A stretch of DNA of 37,734 nt from positions 1 through 37,734 of the forward strand of contig JAHHSJ010000014.1 in NCBI GenBank assembly GCA_020025295.1. The letters are read 5' to 3'. The position numbers were made by a program, and so were the translations under genes. Source of the DNA: Oscillospiraceae bacterium. GTDB taxonomy: Bacteria; Bacillota; Clostridia; Oscillospirales; Oscillospiraceae. Position 1 is the first letter of the stretch, and each line of letters begins with the position of its first letter. This document shows, piece by piece, positions 1 to 7,559 of this stretch. The notes under the pieces were generated by a model that was not told the DNA's origin, searched no databases, and saw only the letters and a list, made by a program, of their open reading frames with translations.

Positions 1-54
1 CCGTCGACCTCCAGCGTGACAGGCTGGCGTTCTAACCAACTGAACTACCGGGCC
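1..54 (-). tRNA. tRNA-Asp (GTC), 3' part cut by window edge
   Basis: Read on the minus strand, the sequence begins GGCCCGG and shows a D-arm (AGTTCAGTTGGTTAGA) and an anticodon loop with GTC. The T-arm starts at the window edge and the 3' acceptor strand lies outside. It follows tRNA-Val on the same strand by 13 bp, so the two are probably co-transcribed from the promoter near 183-211. Confidence 0.93.
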
Positions 55-67
55 ATAAGAGTTTGGA

Positions 68-144
68 TGGTGGGAACAACAGGACTCGAACCTGTGACCC
101 CATGCTTGTAAGGCATGTGCTCTAACCAGCTGAGCTATGCTCCC
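68..144 (-). tRNA. tRNA-Val (TAC)
   Basis: The minus strand folds as a complete cloverleaf. Acceptor GGGAGCA pairs with TGTTCCC, the anticodon loop CTTACAA gives TAC, and the T-loop is GTTCGAA. The 3' CCA is encoded (complement of tgg at 68-70). It lies between a clear promoter and tRNA-Asp. Confidence 0.95.
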
Positions 145-182
145 GTTGTTCGTGTTCCGTGTCTTGCCAATCAACATTGCCT

Positions 183-211
183 ATTATACAAAGGGGCGAC
201 CCAAAAGTCAA
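183..211 (-). promoter_or_regulatory. promoter of the tRNA-Val/tRNA-Asp unit
   Basis: On the minus strand TTGACT (206-211) and TATAAT (183-188) are separated by exactly 17 bp, a strong sigma-A type promoter about 40 bp upstream of tRNA-Val. The spacer sits inside a hairpin (AAAGGGG...CCCCTTT) that may also end the hslO transcript. Confidence 0.8.
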
Positions 212-235
212 CCCCTTTTTTGAAATTTTTTCAAT

Positions 236-1135
236 TTATTTTTCGGGCTGTTCCGGCTGCATATTTTTGTAAATCTCTTCCAGCTCTTCGCGGCTGAAAT
301 GGTACACTGCATCGCAGAACTGACAGGTCATCTCTGCCTCACCCTGCTCTTCAATCAGGCTGCGCAACTCCTCATTACCCATACTGATAAGCGCCTTGAC
401 CACTCGGTCACGATCACAGTAACAACGATATTCCACCGGATTGCGTTCCAGAATCTCCAGCTCAAACTCGTTCAGCACTTCAGAGATGAGGTCCAGCGCA
501 GAGGCGCCTTCACTAAGACGGCTTGAGACATAACCCACCTTCTGCAGGCCACGCTCTACCTTGTCGATGGTTTCATCGTCTGCACCGGGCAGCAGCTGAA
601 TGAGATAACCGCCGGCGGTGAGCACCTCACCGGTTTCCTTATGAACCAGAACGCCAAGGGCACAAGCCGTGGGAATCTGCTCACTCTCAGCAAAATAAGC
701 CGTCACATCCTCGGCAATTTCGCCGCTGACCAGCTGAATACTACCCACATAAGGGTCACGCATACCCAAGTCCTTAATGACCGTCAGAGAGCCATCCTTG
801 CCCACAGCAGCGCCGACATCCAGCTTCCCTTCGGTCTTGCGGGCCACATCCACCTCGGGATTGACCACATAGCCGCGGACATTGCCGTCGCAGTCAGACA
901 CGCAGGTAATGCCGCCCAGAGGGCCATCGCCCCGGAATTGCAGGGTGATGCTGTTGCCCTCACCCTTGAGCTGATTGCCCATCATAGAGCAGGCCAGCAG
1001 GCTGCGTCCCAACGCAGCCGTTGCGGTCGGGCTGGTATGGTGGATTTCATGTGCTCGTTCAACAATATCGGCACCGGTGATGGCACTGGCCATCACTGCA
1101 CCGTCAGAAGTTATGATTCGGACGATTTCTCCCAT
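236..1135 (-). CDS. hslO: Hsp33 redox-regulated chaperonin
   Basis: This is a full-length (299 aa) Hsp33, a cytosolic holdase chaperone switched on by oxidation. The N-terminal domain has the family pattern around GRSLLACSMMGNQLKGE and GPLGGITCVSD. The C-terminal redox switch is intact: a CxC at residues 238-240 and a CxxC (CQFC) at 271-274, the four zinc-binding cysteines that form disulfides on activation. The start at 1135 has AAGGAG eight bases upstream. It overlaps the end of the upstream methyltransferase gene by 25 bp, so it is the last gene of the yerC-methyltransferase-hslO operon. The only visible termination signal is the hairpin overlapping the tRNA-Val promoter. Confidence 0.96.
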   Translation of the reverse strand: MGEIVRIITSDGAVMASAITGADIVERAHEIHHTSPTATAALGRSLLACSMMGNQLKGEGNSITLQFRGDGPLGGITCVSDCDGNVRGYVVNPEVDVARKTEGKLDVGAAVGKDGSLTVIKDLGMRDPYVGSIQLVSGEIAEDVTAYFAESEQIPTACALGVLVHKETGEVLTAGGYLIQLLPGADDETIDKVERGLQKVGYVSSRLSEGASALDLISEVLNEFELEILERNPVEYRCYCDRDRVVKALISMGNEELRSLIEEQGEAEMTCQFCDAVYHFSREELEEIYKNMQPEQPEK

Positions 1136-1929
1136 CTGTGGTACTCCTTTGCAAATGCAGCGGCAAATTCCTCTTCCGTCTGCGGTTCCTTTTCAGCGAC
1201 AAAGAAAATGCGCAGTTCATCCTCTTTGGGGGCACGCATTTTTTGATCGCCATACAATTTGACATGGATAAATCCGGCCTTTTCCAGCCATTTTTTCAGT
1301 TCGTCTACCGTCCACGCCTTTTCCTCGTGGAGCTCGCCATCCCGGTTCCAATGTTCCCCTTCCCTCTCGAAGAGGTCAAAGCCATAGGAACAGATTCGGC
1401 TGCGGGCATCATAGTCTGCGCGCCAAACGCAGTAGACATCATCGGTTTCATCCAAAAAAGTCTGTCCATCCAGACTCTTTAACTTATAAGGGGTGTTGAT
1501 ATCAAAAATAAACCGTCCTCCGGGCATCAAAAAGGTATGCACCCGGCGGAATGCCTCCTTTAGGGTGGCAGCATCGGTCACATAGTTGATACTGTCCAGA
1601 CAGCACACACAGGCATCAACGGTCCCAAAAAGGTCCAGTTCGTCCATGCTCTGGCACATAAACGAAGGCCGCTGCTGCTCCGGCAGCTCGTCCGCCTTCT
1701 CCATGGCCTCCATCAGCATCTCCTCGGAAAGGTCCACACCGATGACGCCATACCCTCTGCGGGCAAGCTCACAGGAAAGGCTGCCCGTTCCGCAGGCCAA
1801 ATCCAGCACCAGTTTCACCGGCACTTTACTTTTGGCGAAATGACGCTCTAACCAGTCCGCCCAGCCGCTGTAATCCACATCCGTGGTCAGCTGATCGTAC
1901 CAGTGAGCCAAGGACTGATAGGCCTCCAT
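1111..1929 (-). CDS. class I SAM-dependent methyltransferase
   Basis: This 272 aa soluble protein has the Rossmann methyltransferase signature. Motif I is LDLACGTGSLS at about residues 42-52, an acidic loop follows in GVDLSEEML, and the post-I region reads DACVCCLDSINYV. The substrate cannot be read from sequence; relatives are usually annotated only as class I methyltransferase. The ATG at 1929 overlaps the region of the yerC stop (about 2 bp apart) and the 3' end overlaps hslO by 25 bp, so translation of the three genes is probably coupled. A link to oxidative stress through hslO is only positional. Confidence 0.85.
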   Translation of the reverse strand: MEAYQSLAHWYDQLTTDVDYSGWADWLERHFAKSKVPVKLVLDLACGTGSLSCELARRGYGVIGVDLSEEMLMEAMEKADELPEQQRPSFMCQSMDELDLFGTVDACVCCLDSINYVTDAATLKEAFRRVHTFLMPGGRFIFDINTPYKLKSLDGQTFLDETDDVYCVWRADYDARSRICSYGFDLFEREGEHWNRDGELHEEKAWTVDELKKWLEKAGFIHVKLYGDQKMRAPKEDELRIFFVAEKEPQTEEEFAAAFAKEYHRWEKSSES

Positions 1930-1930
1930 A

Positions 1931-2224
1931 TCAGTCCTGATCCTTCATGCGTGCCAGAACATCTTTATAGCCGTCCTCGCCGTAATTCAGCGCACGGTTG
2001 ACCCGGCTGATCGTGGCGCTGCTTGCGCCGGTCACAGACAAAATCTCGCTGTATACCATTCCCTGCTCCAGCAGAACCGCCACATCATAGCGCTGTTCCA
2101 TCGCACGAAGCTCAGAAATCGTACAGAGGTCCTTGAAAAAGCGTCTGCACTCATCTTCATCCTTTAAGTTGAGGATAGCCTGATAGAGTTCCTGACTATT
2201 TACCTTATCGGACGCCTTTGACAT
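1931..2224 (-). CDS. YerC/YecD family TrpR-like DNA-binding protein
   Basis: This small protein (97 aa from this start) has a TrpR-fold helix-turn-helix: the segment around SELRAMEQRYDVAVLL and YSEILSVTGASSATISRV is typical of the YerC/YecD family. It is presumed to be a transcription regulator; its targets are unknown. The open frame extends upstream to 2245, but ATG at 2224 is preferred because AGGGAGG lies eight bases before it. It is the first gene of the operon that continues into the methyltransferase and hslO. Confidence 0.9.
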   Translation of the reverse strand: MSKASDKVNSQELYQAILNLKDEDECRRFFKDLCTISELRAMEQRYDVAVLLEQGMVYSEILSVTGASSATISRVNRALNYGEDGYKDVLARMKDQD

Positions 2225-2276
2225 TGACAAAACCTCCCTGTTCATTCATGGTGAATTCATATCTCAGTTCATCTGT

Positions 2277-2305
2277 ATCCTATCATTTTAGCGTGTGAAA
2301 GTAAA
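2277..2305 (-). promoter_or_regulatory. possible promoter of the yerC operon
   Basis: On the minus strand TTTACT (2300-2305) and TAGGAT (2277-2282) are 17 bp apart. Both boxes are weak matches, so this is tentative. Confidence 0.3.
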
Positions 2306-2392
2306 GAGGTGGCGTTTGAAATTAGATTCTTCGTCCACAAAAAAGACGGTTACATCTCAAGTATCCGCCGAATTCTCCCACATGCCGAGAAC

Positions 2393-2426
2393 AAAAAAAT
2401 GCTGTGAACTTTCGTTCACAGCATTT
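2393..2426 (-). terminator. Rho-independent terminator of tRNA-Pro
   Basis: Immediately after the tRNA-Pro CCA, the minus strand has stem ATGCTGTGAAC / GTTCACAGCAT with a GAAA loop, followed by a run of seven T. Confidence 0.9.
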
Positions 2427-2503
2427 TGGTCCGAGTGTTGAGATTCGAACTCAAGGCCTCTTGAACCCCATTCAAGCGCGATACCAAACTTCGCCACACC
2501 CGG
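2427..2503 (-). tRNA. tRNA-Pro (GGG)
   Basis: This is a complete cloverleaf on the minus strand. Acceptor CCGGGTG pairs with CACTCGG (one G-T pair), the anticodon stem is CTTGA/TCAAG with loop ATGGGGT giving GGG, the T-loop is GTTCGAA, and the 3' CCA is encoded. It is a single-gene unit with its own promoter and terminator. Confidence 0.94.
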
Positions 2504-2538
2504 TTGTTTCATCGCTGTGTCTCTCAGCGACAGGTATT

Positions 2539-2567
2539 ATATTATCACAGGTTCCGAGTTTATGCAA
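2539..2567 (-). promoter_or_regulatory. promoter of tRNA-Pro
   Basis: TTGCAT (2562-2567) and TAATAT (2539-2544) on the minus strand are 17 bp apart, about 35 bp before the tRNA. Confidence 0.6.
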
Positions 2568-2600
2568 GCCTTTTTTTCAATTTTTTCAAATTATTTTTCT

Positions 2601-2625
2601 GGGGCGCAGCTAACCGCTGCGCCCC
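2601..2625 (-). other. strong hairpin after the folate operon, no U-tract
   Basis: GGGGCGCAGC and GCTGCGCCCC form a perfect 10 bp stem with a 5-base loop just after the membrane-protein gene. On the operon's strand it is followed by A-rich, not T-rich, sequence, so it is not a textbook intrinsic terminator. It may mark the mRNA 3' end. Confidence 0.5.
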
Positions 2626-2632
2626 AATGGTT

Positions 2633-4279
2633 TCATTCCACTTTGGTTGCGTTCAAAATCGGTCCCTCACCGGGATTATAGGTGATTGTCACCTCATCAT
2701 CCACATTAAAGATGACCGCTTCCGGACAGACCGACGCCTTGACCGCATAGAAGGGGCCCTCACTCAATCGGAAGTAGAACACCGTGTTGCCGTCGATGAC
2801 CGCACTGCGAATTTCCGCAATCGTGCCAGTGACGGTCTCTGTGCCTTCTTCTGTCGCCTCTACCGGCTCCTCGACCTGATATCCGTTGTCCTGCAGCAGC
2901 TCCTCATAGTTTGCCTGACACTGAGCCACGGAAGCGCCGGTAGCGGTGATTTGATAATCCGACACATTGACCATGGCGTACATCTTCACCAGCTGTGCCG
3001 AATCCTTCAGTGCCATGAAATAGGTGGGCTGATCGGAGATGTTCAGCAGGATTGGGAAGGTGGAGGTGTAGTTCAGGTGCTGCACTGCGCCCTGAGCGGA
3101 GGACATAGCCGACACCTCCGTCGCACCGGAAATCTTATAGAACCGTGCGTCCTTCGTCCGCTGGTTCACCAGAATGAAGCCAACATTGGAATCATCGCTG
3201 CCGGCAGAGGTCACACCGGTATACAGGTACACATCGTCATTCATGGCGATATAGTTATAGCCAGCCGTCGTGGTGGTAATACCCTTCTGACCCAGCCAGG
3301 AGTTGATCCAGCCATTCACAAGAGTTCCATGATAATCATACTGTGCCACCAGCATATCCGCATCATAGACACGGTCCACCCAGTTGGGGACTTCCTCATA
3401 GTAGGTACATTCGCCGGTAATAGCATTCATCAGGACAGCGCCCTTGGTGTCCACACCGCCAAACAGGCCGATACGCTTGACCATACGGGAGCAAACCCAC
3501 CAAGGCGTGCCCTCTTCGTCAATTTCAAAGTTGACATCACCGAACATCATGGTGGGATACTTGAAGCGGAGGTGACGGTACACATTGCGGCCGAAATGCT
3601 CATCGGTAGAGTACTTCATGCCCTCCTCCAGACGAATGAGATCCGCTTCCTGAGTCACCATGTTCACCTGAATGTATCCGGGCAGACCCTCTCCCCGGTT
3701 GTTCAGCCACTTAATCAGGTTGCCGTACATCAGAGGTGCCACACGCACCGGCTGGTTCTGGACATTGATCTGAGAATACTCATGATCGGCCACCTCAAAC
3801 TGGGAAACCAGATTGCTGTTCTCACTGATGGAACCCAGCGCACGGCGGCCCAGCTGGATGCTGGAATCCTTGTCCAGCATGGGAATTTTATTGTAGGAAA
3901 TCTCTGCCACATCCTCGGCAAAGTCGCCGTCCTGCACATCCAGCAGGCCGTAATAAGCCTTGGAATGGAAGATCGGTGCAGAAAACAGTGCGCCGGCAAT
4001 GGTGAGAACCACAATGGCAATCAGCAGGATCACAGGGACCTTGCATTTGGCCTTCAGCACTCTGCCAATATCCCTTGCATCCTCAATCTGTGAACCGGAG
4101 GTAACCAGAGAGGTGACCGTATACACAAGGATCAACAGAATCAAAAATGCCCAAAATTCCTTTGCCTGAGGGTGCAGCGCAGGAAGCGCCGCATAGAAGT
4201 AGATGAATCCGAAGATCAAGGTGACCAAAAGGCTGGTCAAAACACTCTTCGCGCGTCCGGGTTTTTTGTTTTTTGCCAT
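2633..4279 (-). CDS. unrecognised membrane protein, large extracytoplasmic domain
   Basis: This 548 aa protein is of a family I do not recognise. The N-terminus is basic (MAKNKKPGRAK). Three hydrophobic segments follow: SVLTSLLVTLIFGFIYFYAA (about 12-31), FWAFLILLILVYTVTSLV (about 43-60) and VPVILLIAIVVLTIAGALF (about 84-102). About 430 hydrophilic residues follow, predicted to face outward. The last 60 residues (from about TVTGTIAEIRSA) could be a small beta-barrel, which is a guess. The start at 4279 is chosen for AAAGGAG upstream. It begins only 12 bp after folA, so it is probably the last gene of the folate operon, although nothing in it suggests folate chemistry. Confidence 0.75.
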   Translation of the reverse strand: MAKNKKPGRAKSVLTSLLVTLIFGFIYFYAALPALHPQAKEFWAFLILLILVYTVTSLVTSGSQIEDARDIGRVLKAKCKVPVILLIAIVVLTIAGALFSAPIFHSKAYYGLLDVQDGDFAEDVAEISYNKIPMLDKDSSIQLGRRALGSISENSNLVSQFEVADHEYSQINVQNQPVRVAPLMYGNLIKWLNNRGEGLPGYIQVNMVTQEADLIRLEEGMKYSTDEHFGRNVYRHLRFKYPTMMFGDVNFEIDEEGTPWWVCSRMVKRIGLFGGVDTKGAVLMNAITGECTYYEEVPNWVDRVYDADMLVAQYDYHGTLVNGWINSWLGQKGITTTTAGYNYIAMNDDVYLYTGVTSAGSDDSNVGFILVNQRTKDARFYKISGATEVSAMSSAQGAVQHLNYTSTFPILLNISDQPTYFMALKDSAQLVKMYAMVNVSDYQITATGASVAQCQANYEELLQDNGYQVEEPVEATEEGTETVTGTIAEIRSAVIDGNTVFYFRLSEGPFYAVKASVCPEAVIFNVDDEVTITYNPGEGPILNATKVE

Positions 4280-4290
4280 ACTATTCTCCT

Positions 4291-4761
4291 TTATGCTCTG
4301 ATATAGGTGCAGAAACGATAGGTCAAGCCTTCGTAACTCATAGTTTCGGATTTCCCAATGAGAACCCATTCATCCGATGCGTTCAAATCCCGAAAATATA
4401 CATCGCCGCCGCCATCCATATCCACAAAAGTGACATGGGCCACCATACACTCCGGCAGCAGCTGTTCGTATACCGATCCGCCCCCCACGACAAACAGGGT
4501 TTCATCGTCCGGAATCTCGTCCACAGAGGAGATTCCCACGCAGCCCTCCGGCAGGGTTTCCGGATGGTGCGTCAGCACATAGTTCAGTCGTCCGGGCAGC
4601 GGCTTTCCATCCGGAAAGGTTTTCATTGTTTCCCGTCCGTAGACAATCGAACGGCCCAGAGTCAGCTCTCGAAAATGGCGCATATCATCCGGGATAGAAT
4701 AGAGCAGATGTCCCTTTTTCCCGATCGCCCAGTTTCGGTCTACTGCCACAATCAGTTCCAT
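4291..4761 (-). CDS. folA: dihydrofolate reductase
   Basis: The product (156 aa) reduces dihydrofolate to tetrahydrofolate with NADPH, completing the pathway encoded upstream. It shows the family pattern IVAVDRNWAIGKKG, the substrate-side IPDDMRHFRELT, PLPGRLNYVLTHHPE and the cofactor loop VVGGGSVYEQLLP. At the positions equivalent to the E. coli PW pair in the M20 loop it has LY (GHLLYSIP), and the usual MGR reads YGR. The ATG at 4761 follows GGAG; it overlaps the folBK stop by 10 bp. Confidence 0.95.
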   Translation of the reverse strand: MELIVAVDRNWAIGKKGHLLYSIPDDMRHFRELTLGRSIVYGRETMKTFPDGKPLPGRLNYVLTHHPETLPEGCVGISSVDEIPDDETLFVVGGGSVYEQLLPECMVAHVTFVDMDGGGDVYFRDLNASDEWVLIGKSETMSYEGLTYRFCTYIRA

Positions 4762-5573
4762 GATTTCTCCAACTCCTTCCAAAGCTGCAAAACCGACTTT
4801 CCAAGCACAGGATGCAGCGCATAAGGCGCAATCTGTGCCAATGGCCGAAGCACGAAGTCGCGGTTTTGCATATCAATGTGGGGAATCTTCAGCGCATCGG
4901 TATACATAATTATGTCATCGTAAAGTAAAATGTCTAAATCCAGCGTTCTCGGCCCCCAATGGACCGTACGCTCCCGGTTTGCCTGCTGCTCCAACGAGTG
5001 CAGCACTTCCAACAGTTCTTCCGGTGTACGCAGAGTTTCTACCTCGCAGACGGCATTGAGGAACTTATCCTGCTCCACGCCCCCATAAGGCTCGGTCACC
5101 AAGAAATCCGACACTGCCGTCACATGGGTATCCTCCCGGTTCAGCCCGTCCAGAGCCATGCGGAGATAGCCTTCTTTATCCCCCAGATTGCTGCCGAGTG
5201 CCACATAGGCCCGGTGCCACGCTCTGTGAATCCGGACAGATACGGACTCAAATTCCAGCGCAATGGGTGCATCCGGCTTTTTCAATTCCAGCTCTACCCC
5301 TCGCACAAGAGGAAACCGTTTCAGCAGCTCCTCACAGGCATGCTCTGCCGCTGCTTCCAGCAGCAAAAACGTGTGTTCGGTCAGATACTGCACCAAAAAC
5401 TCCGCAACCTCCGCATAGCTGGTGCTGCAAGTCAGATCATCGGTCTTGCCCGCGGTTCGGGTGTCGCACTCCAGCACCGCAGAGATCACAAAACGCTGTC
5501 CGTTCTTGGTTTCAAAATCAAATACCCCGTGGTGGGCAAAAAAGGACAGCCCGTCGATCTTAATTTGATCCAT
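4752..5573 (-). CDS. folBK: dihydroneopterin aldolase-HPPK fusion
   Basis: This 273 aa bifunctional enzyme catalyses two consecutive folate steps. FolB (about residues 1-117, GLSFFAHHGVFDFE near the start and CSTSYAEVAEFL) cleaves dihydroneopterin to 6-hydroxymethyl-dihydropterin. FolK (about 118-273, AYVALGSNLGDKEGYL and GPRTLDLDILLYDD) pyrophosphorylates it with ATP. The start is ATG 5573 with GGGGAGGATC before it; the frame reaches further upstream without another good ribosome site. It overlaps folP by 14 bp and folA by 10 bp, indicating tight co-translation. Such fusions are known in other bacteria. Confidence 0.95.
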   Translation of the reverse strand: MDQIKIDGLSFFAHHGVFDFETKNGQRFVISAVLECDTRTAGKTDDLTCSTSYAEVAEFLVQYLTEHTFLLLEAAAEHACEELLKRFPLVRGVELELKKPDAPIALEFESVSVRIHRAWHRAYVALGSNLGDKEGYLRMALDGLNREDTHVTAVSDFLVTEPYGGVEQDKFLNAVCEVETLRTPEELLEVLHSLEQQANRERTVHWGPRTLDLDILLYDDIIMYTDALKIPHIDMQNRDFVLRPLAQIAPYALHPVLGKSVLQLWKELEKSWN

Positions 5574-6387
5574 GACGATCCTCCCCAAAAATTGCCTCCG
5601 CCATACGGATGGCCCGCACATTCTGAGCCACATCATGCACTCGGACAAACATACAATCCGTCAGCACCGCCTGCACGGTGGTCACAAGGGTACCCTCCAC
5701 CCGCTGGTCTGCCGGCAGATCCAAAGTGAGCCCGATGACAGACTTCCGGCTGGTGCCCAGCAGCAGAGGCAAGTCAAAGCAATGCAGCTGGCCAAGGTGA
5801 TGGATGACCTCCAGATTATGCTCATAGGTCTTTCCAAAGCCCACTCCCGGGTCCAGAATGATTTTATCTCGTGCAATGCCAGCCTTGTCCGCAAGCTCCA
5901 GCGTTTCCGCCAAATCGGCACGAATTCCATCCATCAAGTTAACATAATCTTTATTGTGTCTGTTGTGCATCAGGCAGCAGGGCAGCTTTGCCGCAGCAAT
6001 GGCCTTCGCCATCTGGTCATCGCTTTTAAGTCCCCAAATGTCATTGATCATATCCGCACCGGCCTTAATTCCGGCTTCTGCCACCACACCTTTATAGGTA
6101 TCCAGCGAAATAGGCACATCAAATCGCTGCTTCACAGCTTCGATCACGGGACAGACCCGCTCCATTTCCTCCTCTGCAGGCAGTATCGTACAGCCGGGAC
6201 GCGTGGATTCTCCGCCGATGTCCACCACATCCATGCCCTCTGCCAGCATCTCCTCCACATGGTACAGCGCACGATCCAAATGATCGTACTTGCCGCCATC
6301 CGAGAAGGAATCCGGCGTTACATTCAAAATACCCATAACATAGGTATGCCCAGTGGTCTGAAATTCTCTATTTCCAATCTGCATCAT
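5560..6387 (-). CDS. folP: dihydropteroate synthase
   Basis: The enzyme joins hydroxymethyl-dihydropterin pyrophosphate to p-aminobenzoate and is the target of sulfonamides. The family signatures are present in order: GILNVTPDSFSDGG near residue 20, VVDIGGESTRPG near 50, and DPGVGFGKTYEHN. The TIM-barrel length (275 aa) is normal. ATG at 6387 lies eight bases after GGAG; a second ATG directly follows. It starts 2 bp after the HD gene and overlaps folBK. Confidence 0.96.
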   Translation of the reverse strand: MMQIGNREFQTTGHTYVMGILNVTPDSFSDGGKYDHLDRALYHVEEMLAEGMDVVDIGGESTRPGCTILPAEEEMERVCPVIEAVKQRFDVPISLDTYKGVVAEAGIKAGADMINDIWGLKSDDQMAKAIAAAKLPCCLMHNRHNKDYVNLMDGIRADLAETLELADKAGIARDKIILDPGVGFGKTYEHNLEVIHHLGQLHCFDLPLLLGTSRKSVIGLTLDLPADQRVEGTLVTTVQAVLTDCMFVRVHDVAQNVRAIRMAEAIFGEDRHGSN

Positions 6388-6389
6388 GT

Positions 6390-6869
6390 TCAATACTCCA
6401 AAGATAAATTCTTTTTTTCCTGCGGCCAATTACATTCCTTTGCCGCTTTGCAGGCATAACAAGGCCTGCTCTTTTTGTCCGCACGATACAACAGCACTCC
6501 CAGCGGTGAAGGGTCATTTCCGCTGCCGCTGTGACCCCGGATTGCGTCCAGAATCAAAGTCACTTCTGGTTCTTCAAAGCCTGCGTCCCGTAAAATCTCC
6601 GCCGCAAGGACCGCTCCGGCCTTGGCATGGTGGATTCCGCTGCGATACTGCTCTCCACGCCCAATGTCATGGAGCAAAGCCGCCGCATAGAGGATTTCCT
6701 TTGAAAAGAGTGTTTCCCCTTCCAGATTAAAAATCCACATCAGCCGTGCCACATCCAGCAAGTGGGTCAGGTCATGACCACAGAAGATGCGGTCCGCTTC
6801 CAGCTGATTCAGCGCCGAAAGCTCCGTGCGAAACACCGGATGGCTTAAAATACGGTCAATTCGCTCCAT
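6390..6869 (-). CDS. HD-domain phosphohydrolase inside the folate operon
   Basis: This 159 aa protein carries the HD metal-hydrolase pattern: FCGHDLTHLLDVARL (His ligand), AAALLHDIGRGEQY (HD doublet) and HHAKAGAVLAAEIL (further His). The tail holds a cysteine cluster, CYACKAAKEC, that could bind a metal. HD enzymes hydrolyse phosphoesters of nucleotides or pterins. The gene is locked between folE (TAATG overlap) and folP (2 bp). No Nudix-type dihydroneopterin triphosphatase gene is seen in the operon, so a role at that step is an attractive but unproven inference. Confidence 0.85.
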   Translation of the reverse strand: MERIDRILSHPVFRTELSALNQLEADRIFCGHDLTHLLDVARLMWIFNLEGETLFSKEILYAAALLHDIGRGEQYRSGIHHAKAGAVLAAEILRDAGFEEPEVTLILDAIRGHSGSGNDPSPLGVLLYRADKKSRPCYACKAAKECNWPQEKKNLSLEY

Positions 6870-7423
6870 TACTTCACCATCTGGAAAAACCGCTGTTCCA
6901 GCGCCAGGTCCGTTTCAAAGCATCCCCGCTTTGCCAAAGTGACTGTCTGAGTGCCGGGTTTCCGGATGCCACGCATGGTCATGCACATATGCTCTGCCTC
7001 TATCTGGACGATCACGCCCTTGGGCTGCAGACAGTCCATAATTGCATCGCAGATCTGACCGGTCAGCTGCTCCTGAATCTGAGGGCGGCGGGCAAAGACC
7101 TCCACCGTCCGGGCAAGTTTGCTGATGCCAACCACTTTCCCGTTGGGAATATAGCCGATATGCACCTTGCCGTAAAACGGCAGCAGATGATGCTCGCAAA
7201 CAGAATAGAAAGCGATGTCCTTCTCTACCACCAGAGAATCCCGGTCCACGGAGAACACCCGCTCCAGATGGGGCTTGGCACTCTCCTCCAAACCGCAGAA
7301 CAACTCATGGCACATGCGGGCAATGCGGTCCGGTGTTTCCACCAACCCTTCCCGGCTGGGGTCCTCCCCGATTCCTTCCAAAAACAGGTGGACCGCCTGC
7401 TTGATTTTTTCCTCATCTATCAC
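6869..7423 (-). CDS. folE: GTP cyclohydrolase I
   Basis: This is the first enzyme of tetrahydrofolate synthesis: GTP to dihydroneopterin triphosphate and formate. About 184 aa, typical for the type IA enzyme. The zinc and active-site motif CEHHLLPFYGKVHIGY and the GISKLARTVEVFARRPQIQE signature are intact. The frame opens at a GTG at 7432, but that codon overlaps the Shine-Dalgarno AGGAG; the GTG at 7423, eight bases after it, is the better start. It is the promoter-proximal gene of the operon and shares a single A with the HD gene start. Confidence 0.95.
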   Translation of the reverse strand: MIDEEKIKQAVHLFLEGIGEDPSREGLVETPDRIARMCHELFCGLEESAKPHLERVFSVDRDSLVVEKDIAFYSVCEHHLLPFYGKVHIGYIPNGKVVGISKLARTVEVFARRPQIQEQLTGQICDAIMDCLQPKGVIVQIEAEHMCMTMRGIRKPGTQTVTLAKRGCFETDLALEQRFFQMVK

Positions 7424-7459
7424 CAAGATCACTCCTGTTCAAACACTTTCTTATTCTGC

Positions 7460-7488
7460 ATTATACCGCAAGTTCTTTGGGTTGTAAA
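7460..7488 (-). promoter_or_regulatory. promoter of the folate operon
   Basis: TTTACA (7483-7488) and TATAAT (7460-7465) on the minus strand are 17 bp apart. The leader before folE is only about 30 bases, leaving no room for a tetrahydrofolate riboswitch. Confidence 0.8.
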
Positions 7489-7497
7489 ATCAAAAGA

Positions 7498-7525
7498 TTG
7501 TTTTTTCACCCTTCTTTGCTATAAT
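7498..7525 (+). promoter_or_regulatory. promoter of the threonine-aldolase operon
   Basis: TTGTTT (7498-7503), a 16 bp spacer and an extended -10 TGCTATAAT ending at 7525. It is back to back with the folE promoter. Confidence 0.75.
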
Positions 7526-7559
7526 ATGATTACTATATCAACCACAAGGAGTCGTTCCC

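Noticed and set aside
7424..7460. Tetrahydrofolate riboswitch before folE
   Set aside because: The leader from the predicted start point to folE is only about 30 bases, too short for that aptamer.
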